A DNA stretch of 64,000 bases from Methylobacterium sp. Leaf465 (GTDB taxonomy: Bacteria > Pseudomonadota > Alphaproteobacteria > Rhizobiales > Beijerinckiaceae), in NCBI RefSeq assembly GCF_001424705.1, contig NZ_LMRA01000047.1, positions 56,428 to 120,427 on the forward strand, given 5' to 3'. Below, one piece after another: positions 52,191 to 60,852 of the stretch (the stretch's first letter is position 1; each line of letters opens with the position of its first letter). The notes beneath the pieces were generated by a model. It did not search any database. It saw only the letters and a program-made list of their open reading frames with translations, and was not told the origin of the DNA. A program made the position numbers and the translations under genes.

Positions 52191-52580
52191 TCAGCCCCGG
52201 TCCCGGGCGCGCTGCGCCTGGGTGAGCCCGCCATAGCCCCAGGACTCCGCCGGGACCTCGTTCACCACCGCGTAGGTGGCGAGGGGCAGGGCCGCCCCGA
52301 GGGTCTCGGCGAGCAGCCGGTGCGCCGCCGCAAGGAAGGCCGCCTTCTGGGCCGGGCTGTTGCTGCCGGCCGTGACCGTGGCCTCGAGATGGGCCGCGGT
52401 TTCCACCGGTTCCGCGCCGATGCTCCAGGCCCCGGGCGCCGTGCCCTCCACCAGCACCGCCGTCAGGTCGGCGCGCTTGCCCAGGACCTCGGCCATCAGG
52501 GCGGTGACGCCCCCCTGGAGTGCCTCGCGGGCGCGCCCGCTCGGGGGCGGGCCGGAGAGGGTGACGCGGACGAACGGCAT
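52191..52580 (-). CDS. Tautomerase-superfamily protein (4-oxalocrotonate tautomerase-like)
   Basis: 129 residues. Starts MPFVRVTLSGPPPSGRAREA, so removal of the initiator Met exposes Pro as the N-terminal catalytic base of the superfamily. The length corresponds to a fused double beta-alpha-beta unit, as in malonate semialdehyde decarboxylase/cis-CaaD-like tautomerases. An ALQGGVTALMAEVLGKRADL helix fits the first unit, and SPAQKAAFLAAAHRLLAETL the second. The substrate is unknown. Divergent from a LysR-type regulator, which is likely its controller. Confidence 0.8.
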   Translation of the reverse strand: MPFVRVTLSGPPPSGRAREALQGGVTALMAEVLGKRADLTAVLVEGTAPGAWSIGAEPVETAAHLEATVTAGSNSPAQKAAFLAAAHRLLAETLGAALPLATYAVVNEVPAESWGYGGLTQAQRARDRG

Positions 52581-52650
52581 GGGGGGCTCCTGCGGGTGGG
52601 GGTTCGCGGGGTGTGGTGTTGACCCATCCAGGCTTAGAGGCGCAGCATCG

Positions 52651-52680
52651 TCGCGAAAATCGCGAAGATCCGAACGGATC
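52651..52680. promoter_or_regulatory. Paired inverted repeats in the tautomerase/LysR gap, putative operator
   Basis: Two adjacent dyads: tcgcga-aaa-tcgcga at 52651-52665 and gatccg-aa-cggatc at 52667-52680, only one base apart. They sit just before the LysR start (52696) and 71 bp from the tautomerase start, the usual location of LysR-type regulator sites in divergent promoters. Assignment is inferred from position and symmetry. Confidence 0.5.
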
Positions 52681-52695
52681 GTTTGGGAAAACCGA

Positions 52696-53592
52696 ATGGT
52701 CGCCACCAGCCTCGACCTCGATGCCCTGCGCAGCTTCGTCGCCGGAATCGACCTCGGCAGCTTCGCAAAGGCCGCCGACCGCCTCGGCCGCTCGCCGTCC
52801 ACCCTCAGCCTGCAGCTGCGCAAGCTCGAGGCGCAGCTCGGCCAGCCGCTGACCCGGAAGTCCGGCCGGGGCCTCGCCCTGACCGAGGCCGGCGAGGCCC
52901 TCCTCGGCCCGGCCCGGCGCCTGCTCGCCCTCAACGACGAGACCCTGGCCCGGCTGCGCGAACCGGCGCTGGCCGGCACCGTCCGCCTCGGCCTGCCGCA
53001 GGATTTCGCCGAGACCTGGCTGCCGGGCCTCCTGGGCCCCTTCGCGCGCCAGCACCCCGGCGTGCAGGTGGAGGTGCGGGTGGAGACCAACGCCGCCCTG
53101 CTGGCGGGGCTTCAGGCCGGGCGCCTCGACCTCGTACTGGCCTGGGAATCCGGCGCCGTGCCGTCGGAGGCCTGGCCGGGCCCGGCGCCGCTCGCGCGCC
53201 TCGACCTGCCGATGGCCTGGATCGGGCCGCGGGACGGGTTCGTGCGCGCGCCCGACGCGACCCTGCCCCTGGTCGCCTTCGCCGCGCCGTGCCTGTTCCG
53301 CCAGGCGGGTCTGCGGGCCCTCGACGGGGCCGCGATCCCGTGGCGGGTCGCCTTCGCGTCGCCGAGCCTGACCGGGCTCTGGGCCGCGGTGGGGGCCGGC
53401 CTCGGCATCGCCCTGCGGGTGCCCCACGGGCTGCCGCCGACCCTCCGCGCCCTGGAGCCGGCCGAGGCCAACCTGCCGGCGCTGCCCCGGATCGGTCTGT
53501 CGCTGCGGGCCTCGACCGGGCGCCGCTCCCCGGCTCTGGACCGCCTCGCGGAGATGCTGCGCGCGGCGATGGCCCCAGGTCTGTTCAGCTGA
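52696..53592 (+). CDS. LysR-type transcriptional regulator
   Basis: 298 residues. N-terminal winged helix-turn-helix at 5-65 (LDLDALRSFVAGIDLGSFAK and RSPSTLSLQLRKLEAQLGQP), a linker helix, and a periplasmic-binding-protein-like effector domain (GTVRLGLPQDFAETWLPGLL onward). LysR proteins usually regulate the divergently transcribed neighbour, here the tautomerase gene, and themselves. Two inverted repeats lie in the shared promoter gap. The effector is unknown. It ends 20 bp before the convergent HerA-like gene. Confidence 0.92.
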   Translation: MVATSLDLDALRSFVAGIDLGSFAKAADRLGRSPSTLSLQLRKLEAQLGQPLTRKSGRGLALTEAGEALLGPARRLLALNDETLARLREPALAGTVRLGLPQDFAETWLPGLLGPFARQHPGVQVEVRVETNAALLAGLQAGRLDLVLAWESGAVPSEAWPGPAPLARLDLPMAWIGPRDGFVRAPDATLPLVAFAAPCLFRQAGLRALDGAAIPWRVAFASPSLTGLWAAVGAGLGIALRVPHGLPPTLRALEPAEANLPALPRIGLSLRASTGRRSPALDRLAEMLRAAMAPGLFS

Positions 53593-53612
53593 GAGCCTGT
53601 TCGCCCGCGGGC

Positions 53613-55184
53613 CTACTCGGCGGCGAACAGGCCCGGCAGGCCGGATTCCGCGGCCGGCGGCGCCGCGGCCGCGGCGCCGGACTTGGCCTCGACCGGCGCC
53701 TTCGGATCACCGGGTCCGGTCTCGCAGGCCAGGGCCGGCAGGGCGACGATGCGGTTGCCGCGGTAATCCATGCGGCACACGATGGTGCCGCGGGTCTCCA
53801 CATAGGCGAGCAGGCGCCGGGCCCGGCCGGGCGAGCGGCTGCCGATCGCCCGGGCCAGGGCCTCGTCGCCGGGACAGGGCTCGCCGGCGAGGGCCGCCCG
53901 GGCCAGCAGCAGGAACAGGCCCTGGACCTCGTCCGGCAGGGTGGCGGCGACCCCTTGCGCCTCCTCCCAGCGCCCGTCCGCCTCGTCCGGGGCGACGTCG
54001 GCCCCGTCGAACCCGGCCCGGGCGACGCCGAGGCGGCGGCGGAAGGCCGCCAGGCTGATCGCCTCGCCGTCGAGGCCGCGCATCCGGCAGCGCACGAGGA
54101 AGTCCTGGTAGACCACCGCCACCGGCTGGCCGCCGGCATCCGGGTCGGCGGCGATGCCGCGCAGGACCGCGTCGAGCCCGGCGCGGATCTCGTCCTCGCT
54201 CATCGGCTCGGGCGCCTCCACCGGCTCCGGACGGTAGGCGCTGAGCTCGCGCATCAGATCGGCCGGGGTGGCGCGCGGGGTCGGCGGCGTGCGCGGCGCC
54301 GGCGCCCAGGCCAGGGTCGGTTCGTCGGGCGAGCGGGTGAGGATGAGGGCGCGCAGGTCCGCATCCGCCGGGGCGGGCAGCGGCACGAGCTTCGGCGAGC
54401 CGGAGCGCGCCGAGGTCGTCACCGGGCCGATGCGCAGCGCCAGGGGCCGCCGGCTCAGGGCCGGGCCCAGCGCCACGAACTCGCCCCGGGACAGGTCGCG
54501 AAAGCGCTCGGCCCCGCGCCGGTCGAGGCCGAGGAGGTCGGCGGCGCGGGCCATGTCGATGTCGAGGAAGGTGCGCCCCATCAGGAAGTTGGTGGCCTCG
54601 GCCGCCACGTTCTTGGCGAGCTTGGCCAGGCGCTGGGTGGCGATGATGCCGGCCAAGCCCCGCTTGCGGCCCCGGCACATCAGGTTGGTCATGGCCCCCA
54701 GCGAGGCCTTGCGGGCCTCGTCGGAGACGTCGCCGGCGGCCGCCGGCGCGAAGATCTGGGCCTCGTCGACCACGATCAGGGCGGGGTGCCAGTGGGTGCG
54801 CTCGGCCTCGAACAGCCCGCCCAGGAAGGCGGCCGCGGCGCGCATCTGCGCCTCCATGTCGAGGCTCTCCAGGGTGAGCACCACCGAGACCCGGTGCGCC
54901 CGCACCCGCGCGGCGATGGCCTGCAGGTCGGCCTCCCCGTGGGCGCCGTCCACCACCACGTGGCCGTAGGCCTCCGCCAGGGTGACGAAGTCGCCCTCGG
55001 GGTCGATCACCACCTGCTGCACCGCGCCGGCGCTCTGCTCCAGCAGGCGCCGCAGCAGGTGCGACTTGCCCGAGCCCGAATTGCCCTGGACCAGGAGACG
55101 CGTCGCCAGGAGCTCCTCGAGGTCGAGGCGCGCGGGCTCCGCCCCCGGCCCCATGCTCAGACCCATCTCGATGCCGACCGTCAT
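53613..55184 (-). CDS. HerA/DUF87-type P-loop ATPase
   Basis: 523 residues. N-terminal HerA-FtsK-like ATPase: Walker A GNSGSGKSHLLRRLLE (about 34-49), VVIDPEGDF, Walker B HPALIVVDEAQIFAPAAAGD and a sensor segment GRKRGLAGIIATQRLAKLAK. The C-terminal 250 residues include a variable Pro/Ala linker and helical region. HerA ATPases partner NurA nucleases in archaea and defence nucleases in some bacteria, but no nuclease or SIR2 gene is adjacent. It appears to be a stand-alone type with unknown substrate. The start is set at the ATG giving a short leader before the beta-strand; the frame is open upstream. Confidence 0.82.
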   Translation of the reverse strand: MTVGIEMGLSMGPGAEPARLDLEELLATRLLVQGNSGSGKSHLLRRLLEQSAGAVQQVVIDPEGDFVTLAEAYGHVVVDGAHGEADLQAIAARVRAHRVSVVLTLESLDMEAQMRAAAAFLGGLFEAERTHWHPALIVVDEAQIFAPAAAGDVSDEARKASLGAMTNLMCRGRKRGLAGIIATQRLAKLAKNVAAEATNFLMGRTFLDIDMARAADLLGLDRRGAERFRDLSRGEFVALGPALSRRPLALRIGPVTTSARSGSPKLVPLPAPADADLRALILTRSPDEPTLAWAPAPRTPPTPRATPADLMRELSAYRPEPVEAPEPMSEDEIRAGLDAVLRGIAADPDAGGQPVAVVYQDFLVRCRMRGLDGEAISLAAFRRRLGVARAGFDGADVAPDEADGRWEEAQGVAATLPDEVQGLFLLLARAALAGEPCPGDEALARAIGSRSPGRARRLLAYVETRGTIVCRMDYRGNRIVALPALACETGPGDPKAPVEAKSGAAAAAPPAAESGLPGLFAAE

Positions 55185-55613
55185 GCCTGCTCCGGCTCCC
55201 GCGCGGAGGCTGGTCCTCCGCACCTCCTGGCTCTCGCACGAAGACCTTAACACGCGCGCCATCGGGCCGGTCCGTCGCGCGGGCCCGGCATCCACAGGCC
55301 AGGGGCCGCACCCGGCGCGCAGACAGAGCCGGCAGCCCCCCTTTGTTCCTCTTTCGTTCGAGGCACCTCGGAAGACAATACGGAGGATAAGCCTCTTGTC
55401 CTAGGCGCAAGAACCTAGGCGCGATATCCTAGGTATCTTGGCCTTGACCAACGCGATCTCAGAGCCCCTGCCGGAACAAAGGAGAAACACGGGCCGGCAC
55501 GGAGAGCGGCCGGCGTCGAGGAGCCCCACAGGCATCACCCCGCAGGCATTAAACTGCACCCGCGGCAAAAGCCGCCCTTGCCGCGTCGCCGGCCTGATCC
55601 AGTTAATCCTCCC
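55185..55613. other. 429-bp intergenic region with CCTAGG repeats
   Basis: Divergent gap between the HerA-like gene (minus) and a small plus-strand gene. Three cctagg hexamers lie at 55400, 55414 and 55429; the first two extend to cctaggcgc. This spacing of 14-15 bp is suggestive of a repeated operator. No RNA gene was recognised. Confidence 0.45.
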
Positions 55614-55820
55614 ATGAACCCAGTCCTCGTCGTCGCCCTCGTCTGCGCCTCCACCGTCCAGGCCCCGGATTGCTCGCGGGACACGGCGCTCGACATCATC
55701 ACGGGCCCCGCCCACACCCTGCAGGAATGCCTGATGCAGGGGCCCGTGCTCGCCGCCAATGCGGGGCACGGCAACGACCAGGGCACCTACGTGAAGACGC
55801 GCTGCGAGCCGCGGCGCTGA
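55614..55820 (+). CDS. Small exported hypothetical protein
   Basis: 68 residues, MNPVLVVALVCASTVQAPDC. The short hydrophobic N-terminus could be a signal peptide. The body (AHTLQECLMQGPVLAANAGH, KTRCEPRR) has three Cys, two of which may form a disulfide. Family not recognised. The ATG follows a cctccc patch; a longer frame upstream to 55578 is less likely. It lies 28 bp before the next small gene on the same strand. Confidence 0.55.
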   Translation: MNPVLVVALVCASTVQAPDCSRDTALDIITGPAHTLQECLMQGPVLAANAGHGNDQGTYVKTRCEPRR

Positions 55821-55848
55821 CGCGGCGCTCCCGGAGACCGGACACGCC

Positions 55849-56133
55849 ATGGACGACGTCGACCCCGACCGCGCGGTGATGATCCGCCTGCGCGCCCGCC
55901 TCGCGGTGGTGGAGCGCGCGGCCTGGTTCGGCCTGGTCCAGGCCATGCGGACGCAGCCCGCCGAGACGGAGGCCTATCTCATGGCCGAGCGGGCCAAGTG
56001 CGCGGAGGGCTTCGGCCAGCGCGGCTGGGCCGCCGACCTGACGGAGGCCGAGCGCCGCCTGCTCGGGGCCGAGGTCGATGCCGGCCTCGCCGGCCTCATC
56101 GCGGATTCGAAGGCCGAACTCGGCCAGACGTGA
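55849..56133 (+). CDS. Small helical hypothetical protein
   Basis: 94 residues, no signal peptide or membrane helix. It is predicted nearly all helical (MIRLRARLAVVERAAWFGLV; LTEAERRLLGAEVDAGLAGLI). Coding potential is supported by normal codon use and a plausible start after the preceding small gene. No family recognised. Confidence 0.5.
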   Translation: MDDVDPDRAVMIRLRARLAVVERAAWFGLVQAMRTQPAETEAYLMAERAKCAEGFGQRGWAADLTEAERRLLGAEVDAGLAGLIADSKAELGQT

Positions 56134-56190
56134 ACCGGGCCGAGCCCGAATCGCGCCGAGCCTGAACCGGCCGGCCGCGTTCCGAACCGG

Positions 56191-57234
56191 TCACGTCCCG
56201 AAGCGATCCCGCCAGGCCGGCGGCCCGGCCCATCCGGGCGGCACCGTCGCGCGATGCACGCCGATCGCCACGGCGCGCGCCAGGGTTCGGGCGGCCGCGT
56301 CGCCGATGCGGGCGAGGTCGGTGACGGGATCGGCCAGCGCCGCCCGCCCGGTGGAGACCGCGAAGACGACGTCGCCGTCCAGCGGCGTGTGGACCGGGCG
56401 GATCGCCCGGGCGAGGCCGTCCTGGGCCATCACGGCCAGGCGGCGGGCCTGGGCCTTGGTGAGGGCGGCGTCGGTGGCCACCACCGCCAGGGTGGTGCTC
56501 GCCCCGGCCAGCGCCTTGCGCGGCGGCCAGGCGAAGGCATCGGCCGGCATCGCGGCGGGCAACCCGAGGCCCCCGAATTCGTCGCCGACCTCGTCGGCGC
56601 CGGCCCAGAAATGCGGCCCCTCCCCCAGCGTCACCCGGCCGAAGGCGTTCACCGCCACCAGCGCCCCGACCCGCACGGGCGATCCGCTCTCGGCCGGCCC
56701 CCCGGCCGCGACGCCGGCGGCCGCGAGGCCCGCGACGACCGCCGAGGCGGAGCCGAGGCCGCCCTTCAGGTTGGCGGTGGCCGCCCCCGTCCCGGCCCCG
56801 ACGGAACCGAGGGCGAACGCCCGCGTGGCGGCGAGGGCCGCCGCGTAGCCGAGGTCGCGGTAGGGCGAGAACCGGCCCCAGGCCTTGTCGCCGCCGTTGA
56901 GGAGGTCGAACAGGATCGCGGCCGGCACGATCGGCACCCGCGCCGGGCCGATCGCGAAGCCGCGCCCGGTCTCGGCGAGGTGGGCGACGACGCCCGCGGC
57001 GGCGTCGAGGCCGAAGGCCGAGCCGCCGGAGAGCACCAGGGCGTCGATGCGCTCCAGGGTGCGCTCGGGATCGAGGAGGTCGGTCTCGCGGGTGCCGGGG
57101 CCGCCGCCGCGCACGTCGACGCCCGCCACCACGGGTTCGTCGAAGAGGAGCGCGGTGACCCCGCTGGCGAGGCGCGGATCGCTGGCGTGGCCGACCCGGA
57201 GGCCGGCGATGTCGGTGATGCGGTTGGTCGGCAC
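56191..57234 (-). CDS. P1 family peptidase, NylC/DmpA-type N-terminal nucleophile hydrolase
   Basis: 347 residues. NRITDIAGLRVGHA opens the family, and VLSGGSAFGLDAAAGV and ATANLKGGLGSAS are conserved. The segment ASTTLAVVATDAAL (245-258) corresponds to the autocleavage site of NylC (Asn|Thr), with Thr247 as probable nucleophile. The residue before it is Ser rather than Asn, so processing may differ. Family members cleave beta-peptides, D-amino-acid peptides or nylon oligomers after self-processing into two chains. The substrate is unknown. A 14-bp tandem repeat lies just upstream, between it and rarD. Confidence 0.88.
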   Translation of the reverse strand: MPTNRITDIAGLRVGHASDPRLASGVTALLFDEPVVAGVDVRGGGPGTRETDLLDPERTLERIDALVLSGGSAFGLDAAAGVVAHLAETGRGFAIGPARVPIVPAAILFDLLNGGDKAWGRFSPYRDLGYAAALAATRAFALGSVGAGTGAATANLKGGLGSASAVVAGLAAAGVAAGGPAESGSPVRVGALVAVNAFGRVTLGEGPHFWAGADEVGDEFGGLGLPAAMPADAFAWPPRKALAGASTTLAVVATDAALTKAQARRLAVMAQDGLARAIRPVHTPLDGDVVFAVSTGRAALADPVTDLARIGDAAARTLARAVAIGVHRATVPPGWAGPPAWRDRFGT

Positions 57235-57280
57235 GGGTCACCTCCTCCCGGGGGGCCAGGATCGCACGCGGCGGGGATCC

Positions 57281-57322
57281 GGGCGAGGGGTTCGGGGCGA
57301 GGGGTTCGGGGCGAGGGGTTCC
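57281..57322. repeat. 14-bp tandem repeat, three units, beside the 3' end of rarD
   Basis: Unit gggcgaggggttcg at 57281, 57295 and 57309 (the third differs at its end). It lies 11 bp downstream of the rarD stop and in the leader of the P1 peptidase gene. Confidence 0.88.
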
Positions 57323-57333
57323 GGCGCGGGCCC

Positions 57334-58191
57334 TCAGCCGGCTCGCGCCTGCCGGGCGGCGCGATAGGCGTCGGCGGCGTAGATCGCCAGCGCCAGCCAG
57401 ATCAGCCCGAACAGCACCATCCGGTGCGGCTCCAGCCGCTCGCCGTAGACGAGGGTGCTGAGGAGGAGGAGGCAGGAGGGCGCGAGGTACTGCATCAGCC
57501 CGAGCGTCGCCAGGGTGAGCCGCTCGGCGGCCGCCGCGAACCAGATCAGCGGCAGGGCCGTGGTGACTCCGGTGAGCAGGATCAGGCCGGCCCGCACGGG
57601 GTCGCCCTGGATCACCGGCGGCGCGAAGGCCGCGAGGTAGAGCAGCGCCACCGGCAGGAGCACCAGCGTCTCGGCGGCGAAGCCCACCATGGCGTCGACG
57701 CCCACGACCTTGCGGGCGAGCCCGTAGAGCGAGAAGCTGCCGGCCAGCGCGAGCGAGACCCAGGGCAGGCTGCCCGCCAGGGCGACGGCCAGGAGCACGG
57801 CGCCGGCGGCCAGGGCCACCGCGGCGGCCTGGACCGGGCGCAGGCGCTCGCCCAGCACCAGGGCGCCCAGGCCGACGCTCATCAGCGGGTTGATGAAGTA
57901 GCCGAGACTGGCGTCGAGCATGTGCCCGGACTGCACGGCCCGGAGGTAGAGCAGCCAGTTCACGCCGATCAGGCCGGCCGACAGGACGAGGAGCCCGTGG
58001 CGGCGCACCAGGGGGAAGGGGGTCCGGATCCGGCGGCGCAGGGCCACGAGCAGGCCGGCGACGAGCAGGCTCGACCAGACGATGCGGTGGGCCAGGATGC
58101 TGGGGGCCGGCACGGCGTCGAGCAGGCGGAAATGCACCGGGACCACGAGGCCCCAGCTGAGATAGGCGCCGAGCGCGTAGATCAGACCCAA
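57334..58191 (-). CDS. rarD: EamA-family permease, RarD-like
   Basis: 285 residues, ten membrane helices in two five-helix repeats. LIYALGAYLSWGLVVPVHFR, WLLYLRAVQSGHMLDASLGYFINPLMSV and LTLATLGLMQYLAPSCLLLLS are typical of RarD (chloramphenicol-sensitive protein) drug/metabolite transporters. The transported compound is unknown. Ends by a 14-bp tandem repeat; the start ATG at 58191 follows a 144-bp gap. Confidence 0.87.
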   Translation of the reverse strand: MGLIYALGAYLSWGLVVPVHFRLLDAVPAPSILAHRIVWSSLLVAGLLVALRRRIRTPFPLVRRHGLLVLSAGLIGVNWLLYLRAVQSGHMLDASLGYFINPLMSVGLGALVLGERLRPVQAAAVALAAGAVLLAVALAGSLPWVSLALAGSFSLYGLARKVVGVDAMVGFAAETLVLLPVALLYLAAFAPPVIQGDPVRAGLILLTGVTTALPLIWFAAAAERLTLATLGLMQYLAPSCLLLLSTLVYGERLEPHRMVLFGLIWLALAIYAADAYRAARQARAG

Positions 58192-58335
58192 AGGCCGCCT
58201 CCCCTTGCCGCCGGCCCTTTGCCGGCGGCCTCGCCGCGGCCCGCGGGGGGACCGGGCGCGGCTTATAGCAGGCGTTCAGGGATGCGCCCCGTGCGGGATG
58301 GCGCATGGCGGGGGCGCTCGGGGCGCCCGGCGGGC

Positions 58336-58875
58336 TCAGCGCGTGCGCGCGAGGGTGACGGCGGGGTCGCCGCGCATGAGGGCGTTCAGGCGCTCGGTGT
58401 CGAAGCCCTCGGCGGTTTTTTTCGCCGGCTTCGGGGCCGGCGCGGCGGCGACTTTGGCCACGGGCTTGGCCGGGGCCCGACCCGCCGTCTCGCGGGCAGG
58501 GGTTTCGCGAGTGGTGGAGGCCTTGGGCACGGGCGGACGGGTGACGGTCTGGCGGGCGACGGCGTCGCGCCCGAGGATGTCGCTGATCGAGGGGCCGGTC
58601 TCGGCCGGGAGCGCGCCCGTCACGGTGGGCTCGGGCGGGCGGAGCCGGGTGAGGGCGGCCACCGGCACGGCCGCCCGGGGCGCCGGATGGTCGAGCCGGT
58701 CGACGCAGGCGAAGGCGATGACCAGGGCGCTGCCGCCGAAGACGCTGCCGACGACGATGTTCCGCAGGATACGCAAGGGACGGGCTTCCCGGATACGCGA
58801 GTACCGGGATGGATTTAGCGCATCGGCGTTAACGAACCGGAGCGTCCGATTTCGCGAACGGTCCTGCGCCGGCAC
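58336..58875 (-). CDS. Membrane-anchored Pro/Ala-rich hypothetical protein
   Basis: 179 residues. One membrane helix (ILRNIVVGSVFGGSALVIAF, about 36-55) after a basic N-terminus, then a low-complexity Ala/Pro/Arg/Lys region (ETAGRAPAKPVAKVAAAPAP) and a helical end (GFDTERLNALMRGDPAVTLA). No family recognised. The start could lie at Met1 or inside. It may be a periplasm-facing anchored protein. It lies between rarD and aapP on the same strand. Confidence 0.55.
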   Translation of the reverse strand: MPAQDRSRNRTLRFVNADALNPSRYSRIREARPLRILRNIVVGSVFGGSALVIAFACVDRLDHPAPRAAVPVAALTRLRPPEPTVTGALPAETGPSISDILGRDAVARQTVTRPPVPKASTTRETPARETAGRAPAKPVAKVAAAPAPKPAKKTAEGFDTERLNALMRGDPAVTLARTR

Positions 58876-58918
58876 AACTCCGCCGGGGCCGCGCCCGCAG
58901 CGCGGGGCCTCCCGTCCC

Positions 58919-59689
58919 TCAGAGAAGACGCGCGAGAAATTCCCGGGTGCGGGGATGCTCGGGCCGGTCGAAGAAGGCCTGCGGCGGCGCGACCTCGACG
59001 ATCTGGCCCGCGTCCATGAACACCACCCGGTCGGCGACCCGCCGGGCGAAGCCCATCTCGTGGGTGACGCAGAGCAGGGTCATGCCGCGTCCCGCGAGAT
59101 CCGTCAGGGCGTCGAGCACCTCCTGCACCATCTCGGGGTCGAGGGCCGAGGTCGGCTCGTCGAACAGCATCACCGCCGGGTCGAGGCAGAGGGCGCGGGC
59201 GATGGCCACCCGCTGCTGCTGCCCGCCGGAAAGCTGGCCGGGGTAGCGGTCCGCCAGATCCGCGACGGCGAGGCGTTCGAGTTCGTCCCGCGCCCGCGCC
59301 TCGGCGGCCCGGCGCCCGATGCCGCGCCCGTGGATCGGCGCCAGGGTGCAGTTCTCCAGCACGGTGAGGTGGGCAAACAGGTTGAAGTGCTGGAACACCA
59401 TGCCGACGGTCCGCCGCACCGCCGGGATGCGGGCCGGGGTGAGGTCCTGGCCGGCGACCCGGATCGTGCCGCCCTGGTGGGCCTCGAGGCCGTTGACGCA
59501 GCGGATCAGGGTCGACTTGCCCGAGCCCGAGGGGCCGCAGATCACGATTCGCTCGGATTTCGCCACCGTGAGGGAGACCTCGCGCAGGACGTGGGCGGTG
59601 CCGAACCACTTGTTCACGCCGCGGAACTCGACGGCGGGGGTCTTGAGATCAGGGGTCGCGGGATCCGGGGTCGCGGGGCCGTCCGTCAC
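58919..59689 (-). CDS. aapP: General amino acid ABC transporter, ATP-binding subunit
   Basis: 256 residues, GTG start overlapping the aapM stop as GTGA. Walker A CGPSGSGKST, Q-loop VFQHFNLFAHLTVLENCTLA, signature LSGGQQQRVAIARAL and Walker B AVMLFDEPTSALDPEMV. H-loop: THEMGFARRVADRVVFMD. These are hallmarks of polar amino acid uptake ATPases (GlnQ/AapP). The N-terminus repeats PATPD twice (15-bp tandem). Last gene of aapJQMP; it energises import of acidic, basic and aliphatic amino acids in rhizobial homologues. Confidence 0.95.
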   Translation of the reverse strand: MTDGPATPDPATPDLKTPAVEFRGVNKWFGTAHVLREVSLTVAKSERIVICGPSGSGKSTLIRCVNGLEAHQGGTIRVAGQDLTPARIPAVRRTVGMVFQHFNLFAHLTVLENCTLAPIHGRGIGRRAAEARARDELERLAVADLADRYPGQLSGGQQQRVAIARALCLDPAVMLFDEPTSALDPEMVQEVLDALTDLAGRGMTLLCVTHEMGFARRVADRVVFMDAGQIVEVAPPQAFFDRPEHPRTREFLARLL

Positions 59690-60822
59690 GACCGGCCCCG
59701 CTCGCCGGCGGCCAGACGCCGCTCGATGAAGGCGGCGTAGCGCGCCATGGAAAAGCAGACCGCGAGGTAGAACAGGGCCGCGAAGGCGTAGGCCGTGGCG
59801 GGGATCGTCGGCGCCGACCAGCGCGGATCGGCACGCGCCGCCTCCAGCACCCGGATGAAGTCGGCCAGACCCACGATGGAGACGAGCGTCGTGTCCTTGA
59901 ACAGGCCGATCAGGGTGTTGACGATGCCGGGCACCACCACCTTGAGGGCCTGGGGCAGGATCACGAGGCGCAGGGCCTGCCATCGGGTGAGGCCCAGCGC
60001 CAGGGCCGCCCGCCCCTGCCCCTCGGGGATCGCCTGCAGGCCGCCGCGCACCACCTCGGCCATGTAGGCGGAGGCGAACAGCGCGATGCCGACGAGCGGG
60101 CGCACCAGCCGGTCCACCGTGAGGTCCCCGGGCAGGAACAGCGGCAGCATCACGTTGGCCATGAACAGCACGGTGATCAGCGGCACCCCGCGCCAGAACT
60201 CGATGAAGCCGATGCAGGCGTATCGCAGCACCGGCAGTTCGGAGCGCCGCCCCAGGGCCAGCAGGATGCCCAGCGGCAGGGCGGCGACGATGCCGACGAG
60301 CGAGACCACCAGGGTCACCAGCATGCCGCCCCACAGGCTGGTGGCGACGGGGGCGAGGCCGAGGACGGAGGCGCCCGAGAGCAGCCAGACCGACAGGATC
60401 GGGCCCACCAGGAAGACGAAGACCGCCCCGAGGCCGCGCTTGGGCGCGTCGAGCCACAGCATCCAGACCGCGCTGAGCGCCACGAGGCCGAAGAACAGGT
60501 TCGGCCGCCAGCGCTCGGCCGCCGGGTAGGAGCCGTAGACGAGGTAGTTGATCTTGTCGCCGATGAAGGCCCAGCAGGCGCCCACCGGGTGCCCGGCGGT
60601 CGCCGGCCGGCAGGCCTCGCCCGACGTCCCGCTCCAGACCGCGTCGGTGACGAGGAAGCGGATCGCCGGCGGCAGCAGGAGCGCCAGCCCGGCCAGGACC
60701 ACCAGGGTGGCGAGCGTGTTGCCGGGGCCCGAGAACAGGTTGTCCCGCAGCCAGCCGACGGGGCCGCCGGTCCGGCGCGGCGGCGGAGCCGGGGGCAGCA
60801 GGGTCTCGCGGACGATGGTCAT
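59686..60822 (-). CDS. aapM: General amino acid ABC transporter permease, AapM
   Basis: 378 residues; a long N-terminal region with extra helices and a periplasmic loop containing CRPATAGHPVGACWAFIGDK, then the His/Glu/Gln permease domain with EVVRGGLQAIPEGQGRAALALGLTRWQALRLVILPQAL (EAA loop). The extra N-terminal region distinguishes AapM from short HisM-type permeases. Forms the channel with AapQ. Overlaps aapP. Confidence 0.94.
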   Translation of the reverse strand: MTIVRETLLPPAPPPRRTGGPVGWLRDNLFSGPGNTLATLVVLAGLALLLPPAIRFLVTDAVWSGTSGEACRPATAGHPVGACWAFIGDKINYLVYGSYPAAERWRPNLFFGLVALSAVWMLWLDAPKRGLGAVFVFLVGPILSVWLLSGASVLGLAPVATSLWGGMLVTLVVSLVGIVAALPLGILLALGRRSELPVLRYACIGFIEFWRGVPLITVLFMANVMLPLFLPGDLTVDRLVRPLVGIALFASAYMAEVVRGGLQAIPEGQGRAALALGLTRWQALRLVILPQALKVVVPGIVNTLIGLFKDTTLVSIVGLADFIRVLEAARADPRWSAPTIPATAYAFAALFYLAVCFSMARYAAFIERRLAAGERGRS

Positions 60823-60852
60823 GGACAGACCGGACTCATGGGGACCCCGGAT

